The translations under genes were made by a program, and so were the position numbers. A model generated the notes under the pieces. The model had not been told where the DNA came from. It saw only the letters and a list, made by a program, of their open reading frames with translations, and did not search any database. From positions 1-64,000 of the forward strand of contig JARKNV010000072.1 of NCBI GenBank assembly GCA_029976065.1: DNA of 64,000 nucleotides, read 5' to 3'. The stretch's first letter is position 1. Each line of letters starts with the position of its first letter. Positions 7,109 to 16,442 of the stretch are shown here, piece after piece. The stretch comes from Selenomonadales bacterium. Its GTDB lineage: Bacteria > Bacillota > Negativicutes > Sporomusales > UBA7701.

Positions 7109-8932
7109 TCAACTGCACCGCTCGGCCTCGTCCGCGAATTCGTTGCTCCCGAACCGCAGCGCAAACGTCGTTCCCGCCGCCGAAGTGCTCACCTCCAGCT
7201 TCGCCCCGTGCCGGGCGGCAATCCGGTAGCACACCGGCAGCCCCAGCCCCGTGCCGTTCTCCTTCGTCGTCACGAACGGCGTGCCCAGCTTATCCATAAC
7301 CTCCCGCGGTATCCCGGCGCCCGAGTCGCTGACCGCCAGCACCACCCCGTCCGCGTCCAGATACGTCCTAATCGTCAGCCGGCCGCCCGCCTCCATCGCC
7401 TCCAGGCCGTTGCGGGCCAGATTCAGCACCAGTTGGCGCATCTCCCGCTCGTCAAAGCGGAGGGCGGGGATATCCCCCGTCACCAGCTCCAGCGTATGCC
7501 CGGTGCGCAGCGCGGCGGCCTGCAGCAGCGGGTAAAGCGCCTGCAGCACGCCGTTCAGGCTGCCCGTCTCGGGCTCCGCGGCCTTCGTCCGCGCCAGCGA
7601 CAAATATTCGCTGATAATCGCGTTGGCCCTGTCCAACTCCTCGATCATCGTCGCGAACTGTTCGTGGTGCTCGGCGTATTTCGCCTTCAGGAGAAAAATC
7701 TGCAGATAGCCGCGCACCGTCGTCAGCGGATTCCTGATCTCGTGGCCTATCCCGGCCGCCAGCTCGCCCACGATATTCAGCCTGTCCAGCCGCGACAGCT
7801 CCGACGCGTACTTCTTCTGCTCGCTGATATCGCGGAAAAAGACCGACAGCCCGTCCGGCGACGGATAAGCGTGCACCTCCAGCCAAACGCCCGTAGTGGG
7901 CGACGGTGCCTCGAAATGGACGGCGGCATTCTCCTCCTTGGCCTTGTGGCACTGGTCATAATACAGCTGAGCAGCGGGATAAAGCTCCCAGGCGCTTTTG
8001 CCCCTTTGCTCGCCATCCCCGCGAAAACCGTGCTGTTTCGCGGCCGGATTCGCATACGCAATCCGCCAGTCGTTATCGAGGAACACGAACCCGTCGGACA
8101 GGCTCTCCAGAATCTCCGTCAGCCGTCGTAAGGCCGCCGTCAGCTCGCCGGCCTTCTCGTTCAGCAGCTCGTAAGGCGCCCGCAGGCTCGTCGCCACCAC
8201 CGCCCGGTACAGGAAGAAAAACGCCGTCGCCTTCAGCAGATGCCCGGCCACATTAACCCAGTCGCCCCCGAACCCGTACTGGGTAAACGTCAGCTCGGTG
8301 GCCACGGAACAAACGAAAAAAGCCAGCAGCGACCGGTAGGCGCGCGGCTGGAAATGCTCCCGCCGCTGCAGCAGGACAAGCACGCTGGCGGCAAGCACGG
8401 CGCAGATGGCATACTCGCTGTACACCTTGAACGCCGTCAGCCCCTGCCCGTCTACGAACGCGACCGGGAATACGCCCCGGTACAGGGCGAAAGCGGCCGC
8501 TGCGCTCGCCGCGGCATAGGCGGCCAGCACATATGAATACTTCCAGGCCCGGCCGAGGGAAAGCCCCGCCGCCAACATGCCGAAGCTGTCGAGGTACCTC
8601 GCGACCACCCACAACTGGGTCGACAGATCGCTGCCGGCGCGGGGAAACACCCCCATCCCCGTATATGTAAGCATATGGGCAATATCGAAACAGCCGGCGA
8701 ACGCGTACGCGATGCCGAGGGTCGCGATAAAGCCGTCCCGCCGGTCACGGTATGAATTCAGCACGACGATCACAATCGAAAAAGCCACGACAACGGTGGC
8801 CCCTTCGATAACGACATGGAAAGCCAGGAAATTCGTCGTCCCGGCGTAACCGGCCGCCGCCAGCGCCGCAACCGCCGCCAGGAAATAACCAATCGTCTTC
8901 GCCTTTTCCGCGACGCGGGGCGGGAATCCCAT
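7109..8932 (-). CDS. Membrane histidine kinase (MASE3-PAS-HisKA-HATPase)
   Basis: A 607-aa sensor kinase. Residues about 12-250 form a multi-helix membrane domain with the MASE3 pattern (conserved FDIAHMLTYTGMG and ELTFTQYG...GHLLK). A PAS domain follows (about 275-370), then HisKA with the phospho-accepting histidine in GIGHEIRNPLTTVRG (H about 397) and a HATPase domain with N box (NLARNGLEAM), G1 (DSGAGIP) and G2 (GTGLGLPV). No response regulator gene is adjacent, so it is an orphan kinase. In spore formers such kinases often feed the Spo0 phosphorelay, which is inference here. The start at 8932 gives a short positive leader before the first helix. Confidence 0.92.
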   Translation of the reverse strand: MGFPPRVAEKAKTIGYFLAAVAALAAAGYAGTTNFLAFHVVIEGATVVVAFSIVIVVLNSYRDRRDGFIATLGIAYAFAGCFDIAHMLTYTGMGVFPRAGSDLSTQLWVVARYLDSFGMLAAGLSLGRAWKYSYVLAAYAAASAAAAFALYRGVFPVAFVDGQGLTAFKVYSEYAICAVLAASVLVLLQRREHFQPRAYRSLLAFFVCSVATELTFTQYGFGGDWVNVAGHLLKATAFFFLYRAVVATSLRAPYELLNEKAGELTAALRRLTEILESLSDGFVFLDNDWRIAYANPAAKQHGFRGDGEQRGKSAWELYPAAQLYYDQCHKAKEENAAVHFEAPSPTTGVWLEVHAYPSPDGLSVFFRDISEQKKYASELSRLDRLNIVGELAAGIGHEIRNPLTTVRGYLQIFLLKAKYAEHHEQFATMIEELDRANAIISEYLSLARTKAAEPETGSLNGVLQALYPLLQAAALRTGHTLELVTGDIPALRFDEREMRQLVLNLARNGLEAMEAGGRLTIRTYLDADGVVLAVSDSGAGIPREVMDKLGTPFVTTKENGTGLGLPVCYRIAARHGAKLEVSTSAAGTTFALRFGSNEFADEAERCS

Positions 8933-9099
8933 AAGAGGCCTCCAAAAAGTGACAATATCTATTACATTTGATGGTTATTTTCATAATCCTTCCACAATTA
9001 TCTGGTTTTTATTCTGATTTTTTATTAAGAAAGAAGCGCTATAGACTCTTACCTCCTTTTTCGCCTCCGGAAAAAACCTCCATATGCAAGAAAGAGGCG

Positions 9100-10185
9100 C
9101 TAACGCACCTCATTCTCCTTCCCCGCCCGTCCGGCCCTGACCAGCGCCACGAACGCTTCGGCCACCGCCGGATCGAACTGTCCGCCCTTCCCGGCCTCGA
9201 TAACCGCCAGCGCCGCCGCCACATCCCGCCGGCCGCGCACCGACCGCCCCGAAGTCATCGCGTCGAAAGCGTCGGCCACCGCCATTATCCTCGCCCCGAG
9301 CGGTATCTCCCCCCCCTTCAGGCCGTCCGGATAACCCCGGCCGTCGAAGCGCTCGTGGTGGTGGCGGACAAGCGCCTCCTCCTCCCGGAAAATATCGAAG
9401 CTGACGAGGATATCCGCCCCCACCGCGGCGTGGGCCTGCACCGTCCGGTATTCCTCCGGGGTCAGCTCGCCGTCCTTGTTGAGAATCGCCGCCGGCACGA
9501 TGATCTTGCCGATATCGTGCAGCAACGCGGCCCTGGCCACCGTTTCCACCGCCGGCGCGGACATTCCCATCGCCTTCGCCAGATCGTGGGCCAGATTGCT
9601 CACGGCATCCGAATGGCCGTTGCTGTACGGATCCTTCATCTCGAACATATTCACGAGAATCTTCAGCATCCTCATATACTGATCCTCCCGGGCGCGCGCC
9701 TGCCGCACGCTGTCGGAAACCTCGTACAGCAGCTCCGCCGTAACAGCGCCGGCGCCACACCCCTTCAGCGGAACCGTCCGCCGCTCCACCACCCTCGCCG
9801 TTCCGTCCGGCCCGGCGTACTCCTCCGTCCTCACCCCCTGGGCACCTGGTCCGTAAACCTTCCCCTCCGCCAGACCGGCCAGCTTGAGCAGGCTATCGTT
9901 GCCGCACAGCTCGGCGACCACGCCCCGTCTGACGACAGCCAGCGCGCACGGCATCCCCCGGAAAGCCGCGCGGCAAGTCTCCAGGCTGCTGTTTGCAGCC
10001 GTCAGCTTCAGCCCCAGATATGCGGTGCAGACGGCCAGCGCGACGAACAGCGTCAGATGGACGGCGTAGCCTGCCGACCAGTATTCTCCTCCCCGCACGA
10101 GAGCGACAGCCAAATCGTTCGCCCACACGGCCAGCAGCGTTACCGCCCCCATGGCCAGGGGCCCCCTCCAAGCGCGGTTGTTCAT
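9100..10185 (-). CDS. HD-GYP domain protein, putative c-di-GMP phosphodiesterase
   Basis: Two N-terminal membrane helices (about residues 10-65) precede a short PAS-like region and a C-terminal HD-GYP domain with the intact signature LLHDIGKI...HHHERFDGRGYPDGLKGGEIP. Family members hydrolyse cyclic di-GMP to GMP through a di-iron site made of these H and D residues. The ATG at 10185 is preferred because AAGGGG lies eight bases upstream. A GTG two codons earlier (10191) is the alternative. It lies between the orphan kinase and a divergent MarR gene, and input to the PAS region is unknown. Confidence 0.9.
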   Translation of the reverse strand: MNNRAWRGPLAMGAVTLLAVWANDLAVALVRGGEYWSAGYAVHLTLFVALAVCTAYLGLKLTAANSSLETCRAAFRGMPCALAVVRRGVVAELCGNDSLLKLAGLAEGKVYGPGAQGVRTEEYAGPDGTARVVERRTVPLKGCGAGAVTAELLYEVSDSVRQARAREDQYMRMLKILVNMFEMKDPYSNGHSDAVSNLAHDLAKAMGMSAPAVETVARAALLHDIGKIIVPAAILNKDGELTPEEYRTVQAHAAVGADILVSFDIFREEEALVRHHHERFDGRGYPDGLKGGEIPLGARIMAVADAFDAMTSGRSVRGRRDVAAALAVIEAGKGGQFDPAVAEAFVALVRAGRAGKENEVR

Positions 10186-10269
10186 GGTCACATCCCCTTA
10201 TAGGATCTTTTGCTTTATATTTTATGTTTACTAGGCGGCACAGGTGCGTGACCCTTTTGCATCTGGCTA

Positions 10270-10298
10270 TTGACAACCGGAGGCCGCTGGCCTAGACT
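10270..10298 (+). promoter_or_regulatory. marR promoter with palindromic operator
   Basis: TTGACA (10270-10275) and TAGACT (10293-10298) are separated by 17 bases. The spacer contains the perfect inverted repeat AGGCC-GCT-GGCCT (10281-10293), which ends at the -10. An operator between -35 and -10 just upstream of a MarR gene suggests autorepression. Confidence 0.6.
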
Positions 10299-10339
10299 AT
10301 AAAAGAACAATTGCTACCATATGAATACGGGGTGAAACT

Positions 10340-10765
10340 ATGCTGGACATCTTCGACAGCACTTGCGTTCTCCTGGCCAAAGCCGAGCAAAAGCACTATC
10401 TCTTCACCAAAAAACTGCTCAGCGAAAACAACCTCGGCATTACTCCCGGCCAGATGATGCTCCTCTATACACTCTTCAAAGGCGACGGCATCGCCATCAC
10501 CGAACTGGGCAAAAAAATCTTCCTCGACAACTCCACCCTCACCGGCCTCATCGACCGGCTGGAAAAGCTCGGGCTCGTCTACCGGGCCGCCACCCCCGAA
10601 GATCGCCGCTGCTACTGCATCTTCCTCACCGATAAGGCCCGCGGCCTCGAAAAGGACATCGCCAAAGCCATGGCCCAGGTCGAAGAAACCATGACCACCG
10701 GCTGCAGCCCCGAGGAGATTGCCGCCTTCCGCAAGGTTCTCGAGCGCATCTTCGCCACCCTGTAA
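10340..10765 (+). CDS. MarR-family transcriptional regulator
   Basis: A 141-aa winged helix-turn-helix regulator. The DNA-binding core runs about residues 35-100: QMMLLYTLFKGDGIAITELGK, then LFLDNSTLTGLIDRLEKLGLVYR (with the leading residue I in this copy), followed by the beta-wing RAATPEDRRCYCIFLT, where D-x-R is the conserved wing motif. The flanking helices form the dimer interface. GGGGTGAAACT precedes the ATG. It stands alone and divergent from the HD-GYP gene, with an operator-like palindrome in its own promoter. The ligand is unknown, and the two cysteines (C about 8 and in RRCYC) could be redox-sensitive. Confidence 0.92.
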   Translation: MLDIFDSTCVLLAKAEQKHYLFTKKLLSENNLGITPGQMMLLYTLFKGDGIAITELGKKIFLDNSTLTGLIDRLEKLGLVYRAATPEDRRCYCIFLTDKARGLEKDIAKAMAQVEETMTTGCSPEEIAAFRKVLERIFATL

Positions 10766-10776
10766 CTAATACATAA

Positions 10777-10807
10777 AAAAATCCCCGGGAATAATCCCGG
10801 GGATTTT
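10777..10807. terminator. Bidirectional terminator
   Basis: The stem AAAATCCCCGGGA / TCCCGGGGATTTT has A and T tails on both sides. It lies between the convergent marR and substrate-binding protein genes and can stop transcripts from both. Confidence 0.88.
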
Positions 10808-10831
10808 CGTGTCTCAGTCCCGCTCCACGCT

Positions 10832-12004
10832 TTATTGCGCCGGGGCGATTTTTTCCTTGAACACCTGCTTGCCGTCCTTGAACTCGATAACCACGGCGCT
10901 CTTGATGGGGTTATGCTTGGCATCCAGGGTAATAACCCCCGACACCACCTTCAGATCCTTCGTCTGCTCGAGAGCATCGCGGATCTTGTCGGGGTTGGTG
11001 GTGCCAGCGCGCTTGATGGCGTCGATCAGCATCAGGGCGGCGTCGTAGCCGAGCGCGGCAAAGGCGCTGGGCGGCTGGCCGTATTCCTTCTTATACGCTT
11101 CCGCAAAGTTTACCGCCAGCGGATCTTTATCGTCGGGCGAATAGTGGTTGCTGAAATAAGTATTGTTTATGGCCTCCTTGCCGGCGATCTCCACGACCTT
11201 GGGATCATCCCAGCCGTCGCCGCCGATGATCGGCGCCGTAATCCCCAGCTCCCTGGCCTGGCGGATGATCCGGCCGACTTCCTCGTAGTAGCCCGGAACA
11301 AATATCACATCGGCGTTCATGGCCTTTATCTTCGTCAGCGTGGCTTTGAAATCCGTGTCTTTTTGCAGATAAGCCTCGGTGCCTGCGATCTTCCCGCCGC
11401 CATTTTTGAAGGTCTCCTCGAAGGCTTTGGCCAGACCTTTGGCGTAATCCGAGCTGTTATCCACATAGATCGCCGCGCTCTTGGCGTTCAGCGATTTGCC
11501 GGCGAACTTGGCCATTACCGTGCCCTGGAAGGGATCGATGAAACAGGCCCTGAAGCCGTAGCGCTTCGTTGCGCCCTTTTCGTCCGTCGTCACCCGTTCG
11601 TTGGTGCCTGTCGCCGTGATGACCGCGACCTTGTTATCGGTCGCCACCTGCAGCGAAGCGATGACGCTCGAGCTGGCCACCGGGCCGAGCACCGCCACGA
11701 CCTTATCCTGGTTTATCAGCTTTGTGATCGCGTTGATCGACTCGGAGACTTCCGATTTATTATCGGCGGTAACCAGCTTGATCTGCTTGCCGAGAATGCC
11801 GCCCGACGCATTGGCCTGGTTGAAGGCGAGATTAATGCCGTTGACGGTCTGTTTGCCCAGGTTGGCGACGCCGCCGGTCAGCTCGAAGTTGCCGCCCACC
11901 TTAATTTCCTTGTCGTTTGCGGCTCCTCCCCCGCAGCCGGCGACTGCCAAGGCCGCGACAGCCAGTGCCGCGACCAGGGCGTTTCTGAGTCTTTTGCCAC
12001 TCAT
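10832..12004 (-). CDS. Branched-chain amino acid-type ABC substrate-binding lipoprotein
   Basis: A 390-aa type I periplasmic-binding-fold protein of the LivJ/LivK family. The N-terminus is a lipoprotein signal peptide with lipobox LAVAGC (cysteine about residue 24). The mature part starts KEIKVGGNFELTGGVANLGKQTVNGINLA, the classic opening of leucine/isoleucine/valine-binding proteins, and includes VLGPVASS and IGGDGWDDP. The permease and ATPase genes (livHMGF) are not adjacent, so it is either an orphan receptor or serves components encoded elsewhere. It has its own strong promoter at 12041-12070. Confidence 0.92.
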   Translation of the reverse strand: MSGKRLRNALVAALAVAALAVAGCGGGAANDKEIKVGGNFELTGGVANLGKQTVNGINLAFNQANASGGILGKQIKLVTADNKSEVSESINAITKLINQDKVVAVLGPVASSSVIASLQVATDNKVAVITATGTNERVTTDEKGATKRYGFRACFIDPFQGTVMAKFAGKSLNAKSAAIYVDNSSDYAKGLAKAFEETFKNGGGKIAGTEAYLQKDTDFKATLTKIKAMNADVIFVPGYYEEVGRIIRQARELGITAPIIGGDGWDDPKVVEIAGKEAINNTYFSNHYSPDDKDPLAVNFAEAYKKEYGQPPSAFAALGYDAALMLIDAIKRAGTTNPDKIRDALEQTKDLKVVSGVITLDAKHNPIKSAVVIEFKDGKQVFKEKIAPAQ

Positions 12005-12040
12005 AAGCTCATCCCCTAATAGTTATTGTCACCAATGCCC

Positions 12041-12070
12041 ATTCTACGGCTGGAGCGACACCTTTGTCAA
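12041..12070 (-). promoter_or_regulatory. Promoter of the binding-protein gene
   Basis: On the minus strand TTGACA (12070-12065) and TAGAAT (12046-12041) are separated by 18 bases. It is close to consensus and 37 bases upstream of the start codon. Confidence 0.8.
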
Positions 12071-12111
12071 TCCGGAAAAAGCGTGGCTGCCGCTTCCCCC
12101 TCTCCCCCAAA

Positions 12112-12143
12112 AACAACCCCCGGGAAAATTCCCGGGGGTTGTT
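12112..12143 (-). terminator. Terminator of the acyl-CoA operon
   Basis: A 13-base perfect stem AACAACCCCCGGG / CCCGGGGGTTGTT follows the acyl-CoA dehydrogenase stop and continues into TTTTTGG on the minus strand. It insulates the downstream binding-protein gene. Confidence 0.88.
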
Positions 12144-12155
12144 GTACTTATGCCC

Positions 12156-13298
12156 TTATCGCAGGATGTTGCCGGCGATGACCATGCGCTGCGCCTGGTT
12201 GGTGCCCTCGTAAATCTGCGTGATCTTCGCGTCGCGCATCAGCCGTTCCACCGGGTACTCGCGGCTGAAGCCGTAGCCGCCGAACACCTGCACGGCGTTC
12301 GTCGACACCTCCATAGCCGCGTCCGAAGCGAACATCTTGGCCATGGCCGCTTCCTTCGCATAAGGAAGATGATTGGATTTGTTGAAGGCGGCCTGCATGG
12401 TCAGCAGGCGGGAGGCCTCGACCTGGGTGGCCATCTCGGCCAGCATGAAGCTGATGGCCTGCTGGCTGGCGATCGGCTTGCCGAACTGGACTCTTTCCTT
12501 GGCATATTTGATAGCGTGGTCGAGAGCGGCCTGGGCGATGCCGACCGACTGGGCGGCCACGCCGATGCGGCCGCCGTCGAGGGTGGTCATGGCGATCTTG
12601 AAGCCCTCGCCCTCCTTGCCCAGCAGGTTGGCGGCGGGAATCCGGCAATTCTCGAAAATCAGCTCGCGCTGCACCGACGAGCGGATGCCCATTTTGATTT
12701 CCTTCTTGCCGAAGCCGAAGCCGGGGGTGCCCTTCTCGACGATAAACGCGCTCATGCCCTTGAAGGGGCCGGCTTCCTTATTGGTGAGGGCGAAAACCAC
12801 CTCGATCTCCGCTTCGCCGCCGTTGGTGTTGAACACCTTCGTGCCGTTCAGGACGTAGAAATCGCCGTCCTTGACCGCGGTCGTCGTTGCGCCGCCCACG
12901 TCGGTGCCGGCGTTGGGCTCGGTCAGGCCGAACGCCCCCAGCTTCGTCCCCTCGGCCAGCGGCCGCAGGAACTTCTGCTTCTGCTCCTCGGTGCCGTACT
13001 TGAAAATCGGCCAGGCGCACAGCGACACGTGCACGCTGACGCCGATGCCGGTCGAGGCGCAGGCTTTGGAAATCTCCTCCACCGCCAGGGCGTAAGCGAC
13101 GAAATCCATGCCGCCGCCGCCGTACTCCTCGGGGTACGGCAGGCCGAGGAAGCCCAGCTTGCCCATCTCGTCGAAGAGCTCGCGCGGGAAATACTCCTTC
13201 TCGTCACGCTCGGCTGCCGTCGGGGCCAGCTCCTTGGCGGCAAACTCGCGGACCAACCTGCGGATGTCCTCTTGTTCCGGGGTCAGGGTAAAGTTCAT
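12156..13298 (-). CDS. Short-chain acyl-CoA dehydrogenase (butyryl-CoA dehydrogenase type)
   Basis: A 380-aa FAD enzyme of the acyl-CoA dehydrogenase family that interconverts an acyl-CoA and its 2-enoyl-CoA, using ETF as partner. Full-length architecture: N-terminal helical domain, middle beta domain ([23 protein letters not shown]), and C-terminal helical domain ending [19 protein letters not shown], where the glutamate of YEGT is the catalytic base of the short-chain enzymes. It is the last gene of the sigma-54 operon, 46 bases after the dehydratase-like gene. The neighbouring etfBA genes probably supply its electron carrier. The closest biochemical type is butyryl-CoA dehydrogenase, but the substrate may be another C4 or branched acyl-CoA. 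Confidence 0.93.
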   Translation of the reverse strand: MNFTLTPEQEDIRRLVREFAAKELAPTAAERDEKEYFPRELFDEMGKLGFLGLPYPEEYGGGGMDFVAYALAVEEISKACASTGIGVSVHVSLCAWPIFKYGTEEQKQKFLRPLAEGTKLGAFGLTEPNAGTDVGGATTTAVKDGDFYVLNGTKVFNTNGGEAEIEVVFALTNKEAGPFKGMSAFIVEKGTPGFGFGKKEIKMGIRSSVQRELIFENCRIPAANLLGKEGEGFKIAMTTLDGGRIGVAAQSVGIAQAALDHAIKYAKERVQFGKPIASQQAISFMLAEMATQVEASRLLTMQAAFNKSNHLPYAKEAAMAKMFASDAAMEVSTNAVQVFGGYGFSREYPVERLMRDAKITQIYEGTNQAQRMVIAGNILR

Positions 13299-13344
13299 CG
13301 AAATGTCCTCCTGTGTTTTGTTAGTTTTATGTTTGCCGTCCCGG

Positions 13345-14808
13345 CTATTTCTTTGCCGGTGCGGGATCGGCCAGTTCCGCGGTGATGCCGGCGATGCGCT
13401 TGGCCTCCTTGGCGAACTTCTCCCACGGCTCCATGGCGCGGACCACCATCCTGGCCCCGTCGGGCGAACCGCCGCCGTGCATGCAGCCCGGGATGCCGCC
13501 GCCTACCGTCAGCCATTCCACCAGCCGCGCGGCCCTGGCCCGCGTCTCGCCGTCCGCGCCGGCCGCCAGCGCCTTCAGGATCTCGGCGCCGTACACCGGC
13601 GACTGACAGTCCTCGTAGGACGGGAAGCAGCCCGTCTCGGCCACGCCGCCGCTGATATCCTGGCAGATGACCTTCGTCTCGTACGGCAGCTTCGCCACCT
13701 GGGTCTTGTTGACGTGGGCCAGCAGCATATCGGGAATCCACAGCCCCGACGGATGCCCCTTGCCGGCCAGCATCGCCCCCAGGCCCACCGAATAGGTAAT
13801 CTCGTTGTTGATCGCCATCTGGTTGAGCTTATCCTGGAACGCCTTCTGCGACAGGCCGTTGGCCCGGGCCATGTTGATCGCCGCGCCGCACATGATGTCG
13901 CCCTGGCCGGCCACGCAGGCGCCGATAGCCGCACGGTAAATGGCGGTGAAATAGCCGATCGCCTTGCCGGTGTACTTGAACTCGCCGCACAGGAACACGC
14001 GGTCGTTGGGCACGAACACGTCGTCGAAGAACAGGAACGCCTGGGTTATATTGCCCGCCTTCGGCGCATCCCAGCCCTCCTCCTCGTCGCGGGCGTCGCT
14101 CGGCCGGCGGGTCTCCACGATCGTCAGCCCCGCCGCGTCGCGGGGCACCGCCACCGCCAGGCAAAAATCCTTGTCCGCCTCGCCGTAGCCGCTGCCGGCC
14201 ATGGCGATGATCTCGTGGCAGGCCGCCACGCCGCATATCTGGGCCTTGTAGCCGCGGATGACGATGCCGTCCGCGCGGATCTCCTTCACATGCAGATTCG
14301 AGTCCTTGTTCGGCTGCTCGGACGGTTTGAGCGCCCGGTTGCCCTTGGCGTCGGTGATCGCCCCAGCCAGCGCCAGGCAATTGTCCTCGACATGGCGGAA
14401 ATACTTCTTGACCCGCTCGTGGTAATTGGTGCCGAGCTCCTTATCCATCTCGTAGGTAACGGCCCACAGCACGTTTATCCCCGTCCAGCCGGCGCAAGTC
14501 GCCCCCTGGCAGGTCCCCGTCCGGTGGTACTGGGCCCGCTTCATCTTCGAGTTGCCCATCACCGCCTCCATGCTGTTCATCAGCGTGTTCCAGCGATGGG
14601 CCGTCTCGCCGGTCAGGGACGACTTGGCCGTGAACAGGGGAGTCCGTTCCGGATCGAACGCCGCGTCGTACGAATCGGCCACCGACTGGACATGCAGCCG
14701 CGTCGCCGGATGGGTCGTCACGTCCTCGATCAGCTCCCCCCACTTGTACATATTCGGACGCATCTTCTTCAGGGACTCCCGGTACTGCTCGCCGTTCATC
14801 AGTGCCAT
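13345..14808 (-). CDS. 4-hydroxybutyryl-CoA dehydratase/HpaB-family flavoprotein, atypical active site
   Basis: A 487-aa member of the HpaB/AbfD family, clearly related along its whole length to the 4-hydroxybutyryl-CoA dehydratase of Clostridium (N-terminus [42 protein letters not shown]). In that dehydratase a 4Fe-4S cluster is held by C99, C103, H292 and C299, with Y296 and K300 in the active site. Here the second and fourth cysteines remain (TCAGW, IGACVAG), the first is shifted by one residue (CQGATC), the histidine is tyrosine (YRAAIGAC), and the Y296 and K300 positions are isoleucine and valine. The cluster and the dehydration chemistry may therefore be altered. ATG at 14808 is chosen over GTG at 14817, which overlaps the ribosome-binding site. 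Confidence 0.85.
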   Translation of the reverse strand: MALMNGEQYRESLKKMRPNMYKWGELIEDVTTHPATRLHVQSVADSYDAAFDPERTPLFTAKSSLTGETAHRWNTLMNSMEAVMGNSKMKRAQYHRTGTCQGATCAGWTGINVLWAVTYEMDKELGTNYHERVKKYFRHVEDNCLALAGAITDAKGNRALKPSEQPNKDSNLHVKEIRADGIVIRGYKAQICGVAACHEIIAMAGSGYGEADKDFCLAVAVPRDAAGLTIVETRRPSDARDEEEGWDAPKAGNITQAFLFFDDVFVPNDRVFLCGEFKYTGKAIGYFTAIYRAAIGACVAGQGDIMCGAAINMARANGLSQKAFQDKLNQMAINNEITYSVGLGAMLAGKGHPSGLWIPDMLLAHVNKTQVAKLPYETKVICQDISGGVAETGCFPSYEDCQSPVYGAEILKALAAGADGETRARAARLVEWLTVGGGIPGCMHGGGSPDGARMVVRAMEPWEKFAKEAKRIAGITAELADPAPAKK

Positions 14809-14864
14809 TTTCTTCACTCTCCCTTAAGTTTTGTCTGCCGGCGCCACTCAGCCGGCCGGTCTGT

Positions 14865-16442
14865 TCAGCCGCCGCTTTTGGCCATTATCTCCGGTTTCAG
14901 CTCCATCGGCGCATCGCGGAAAATGCGTTCATCCATCAGTTTGAGATTGGGGGAAATATGGGGCCGGAAATCCATCTGGGCGAGCACGTCGCGCTCCAGG
15001 TCGGCCCCCGGGGCGATCTCGGTCAGCATCACGCCGGTCGGCGTAAGCTCGAACACCGCCCGCTCGGTCACGTACAGCACCCTCTGGCCGGCCTTCTTGG
15101 CGTACTGGCCGCTGAAGGTGATGTGGCCGACCTTGGGTACGAACTTCTTGCTCTTGCCCTCGCGGACAATCTTCAGCTTGCCGTCCTCCACCGCGACCTC
15201 CAGGCCGCCGGCCGTCAGCGTGCCGGCAAAAATCACCCGCGCCGTGTTCTGGGTGATGTTCACGAACCCGCCTGCGCCGGCGATCCGCGGCCCGAACTTG
15301 CTCACATTCACGTTGCCAAAATGGTCGCACTCCGCCAGGCCCAGCACCGCCAGGTCGAGGCCGCCCCCGTCGTAGAAATCGAACTGGTACGGGTGGTCGA
15401 GCAACGCCTCCGGGTTCACGGCGCAGCCGAACCTGAGGCCGGACAGCGGCACCCCGCCGATCGGCCCGGGCTCGACCGTCATCGTCAGCTGGTCGATGAA
15501 CCCCTCCTCGGCCGCCACCGCCGATACCCCTTCCGGCATGCCGATGCCGAGGTTGATGACCGCGTCGGGGATGAGTTCCATCGCCGCCCGGCGGCAGATG
15601 ATCTTGCGGTCGTCCAGGGGGATGGGCTGCCAGCCGGACAGCGGCACCTTCACCTCGCCCGACAGCGCCGGATTGTACTGCTCGCCCATCGACTGCCTGT
15701 GGTTCTCCGCCGCCGCCTGGACGACATAGTCCACCATGATCCCCGGCACCTTCACCAGCATCGGGTGGAGCGTGCCGGCCTGCACCACCCTCTCCACCTG
15801 GGCGATGACCACGCCGCCAGAATTGCGGGCCGCCATGGCCAGCGGCAGGAACTCCAGGGCGATGCCCTCCTTCTCGATGCTGATATTGCCGCGCGTATCG
15901 GCGCTTGTGCCGCGGATGAGGGCCACGTTGATCGGAAACGACTTATACAGCAGGTACTCCTCGCCGTCGATCTCCAGCAGCTTGACCACCTCGCGCTTGG
16001 AAATCTCGTTCAGCCGCCCGCCCGTCTCGCGCGGATCGGCGAACGTCCTCAGCCCGACATGGGTCAGCACCCCGGGCTTATGGCCGGCGATCGCCCGGAA
16101 AAGATGCATCATCACCCCCTGGGGAATGTTGTACGCCTCGATTTTATTCTCGACAATCATCCGCACCAGATCGGGCTGCAGCCCGAAGTGGCCGGCGATG
16201 ATCTTCTTCACGAACCCCTCGCGGGCGAACCTGTTCAGGCCCCACCACGACTTGCCGTCGTTCTGGCTGGCCCCGAACGTCAGGGTGAGATTCCGCGGCT
16301 CGCCCGTCTCGATGAAGCGCTTCTCCAGCGCCTCGGTCAGCTCGGCCGGATGGCCCATGCCGATGAACCCCGATATGCCCACCGTGTCGCCCGACTTGAT
16401 ATGCCTTACCGCCTCGGCGGCGCTCACGACCTTGTCTTTCAT
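14865..16442 (-). CDS. Acyl-CoA:acetate CoA-transferase (class I, fused subunits)
   Basis: A 525-aa CoA-transferase of the propionate/3-oxoacid type with alpha and beta halves in one chain. It moves CoA between acetyl-CoA and a carboxylic acid through a glutamyl-CoA thioester. The N-terminal half has the SGDTVGISGFIGMGHP glycine-rich start. The catalytic glutamate is about residue 324 in TMTVEPGPIGGVP, and VINLGIGMPEG precedes it. It overlaps the upstream MFS gene by four bases (ATGA) and precedes the dehydratase-like gene by 56 bases, so the imported acid is most simply activated here. The exact acid is unknown. Confidence 0.92.
   Translation of the reverse strand: MKDKVVSAAEAVRHIKSGDTVGISGFIGMGHPAELTEALEKRFIETGEPRNLTLTFGASQNDGKSWWGLNRFAREGFVKKIIAGHFGLQPDLVRMIVENKIEAYNIPQGVMMHLFRAIAGHKPGVLTHVGLRTFADPRETGGRLNEISKREVVKLLEIDGEEYLLYKSFPINVALIRGTSADTRGNISIEKEGIALEFLPLAMAARNSGGVVIAQVERVVQAGTLHPMLVKVPGIMVDYVVQAAAENHRQSMGEQYNPALSGEVKVPLSGWQPIPLDDRKIICRRAAMELIPDAVINLGIGMPEGVSAVAAEEGFIDQLTMTVEPGPIGGVPLSGLRFGCAVNPEALLDHPYQFDFYDGGGLDLAVLGLAECDHFGNVNVSKFGPRIAGAGGFVNITQNTARVIFAGTLTAGGLEVAVEDGKLKIVREGKSKKFVPKVGHITFSGQYAKKAGQRVLYVTERAVFELTPTGVMLTEIAPGADLERDVLAQMDFRPHISPNLKLMDERIFRDAPMELKPEIMAKSGG

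Noticed and set aside
8968..10203. Plus-strand 411-aa frame opposite the HD-GYP gene
   Set aside because: It is the complement of a clear HD-GYP coding region and has no own features.
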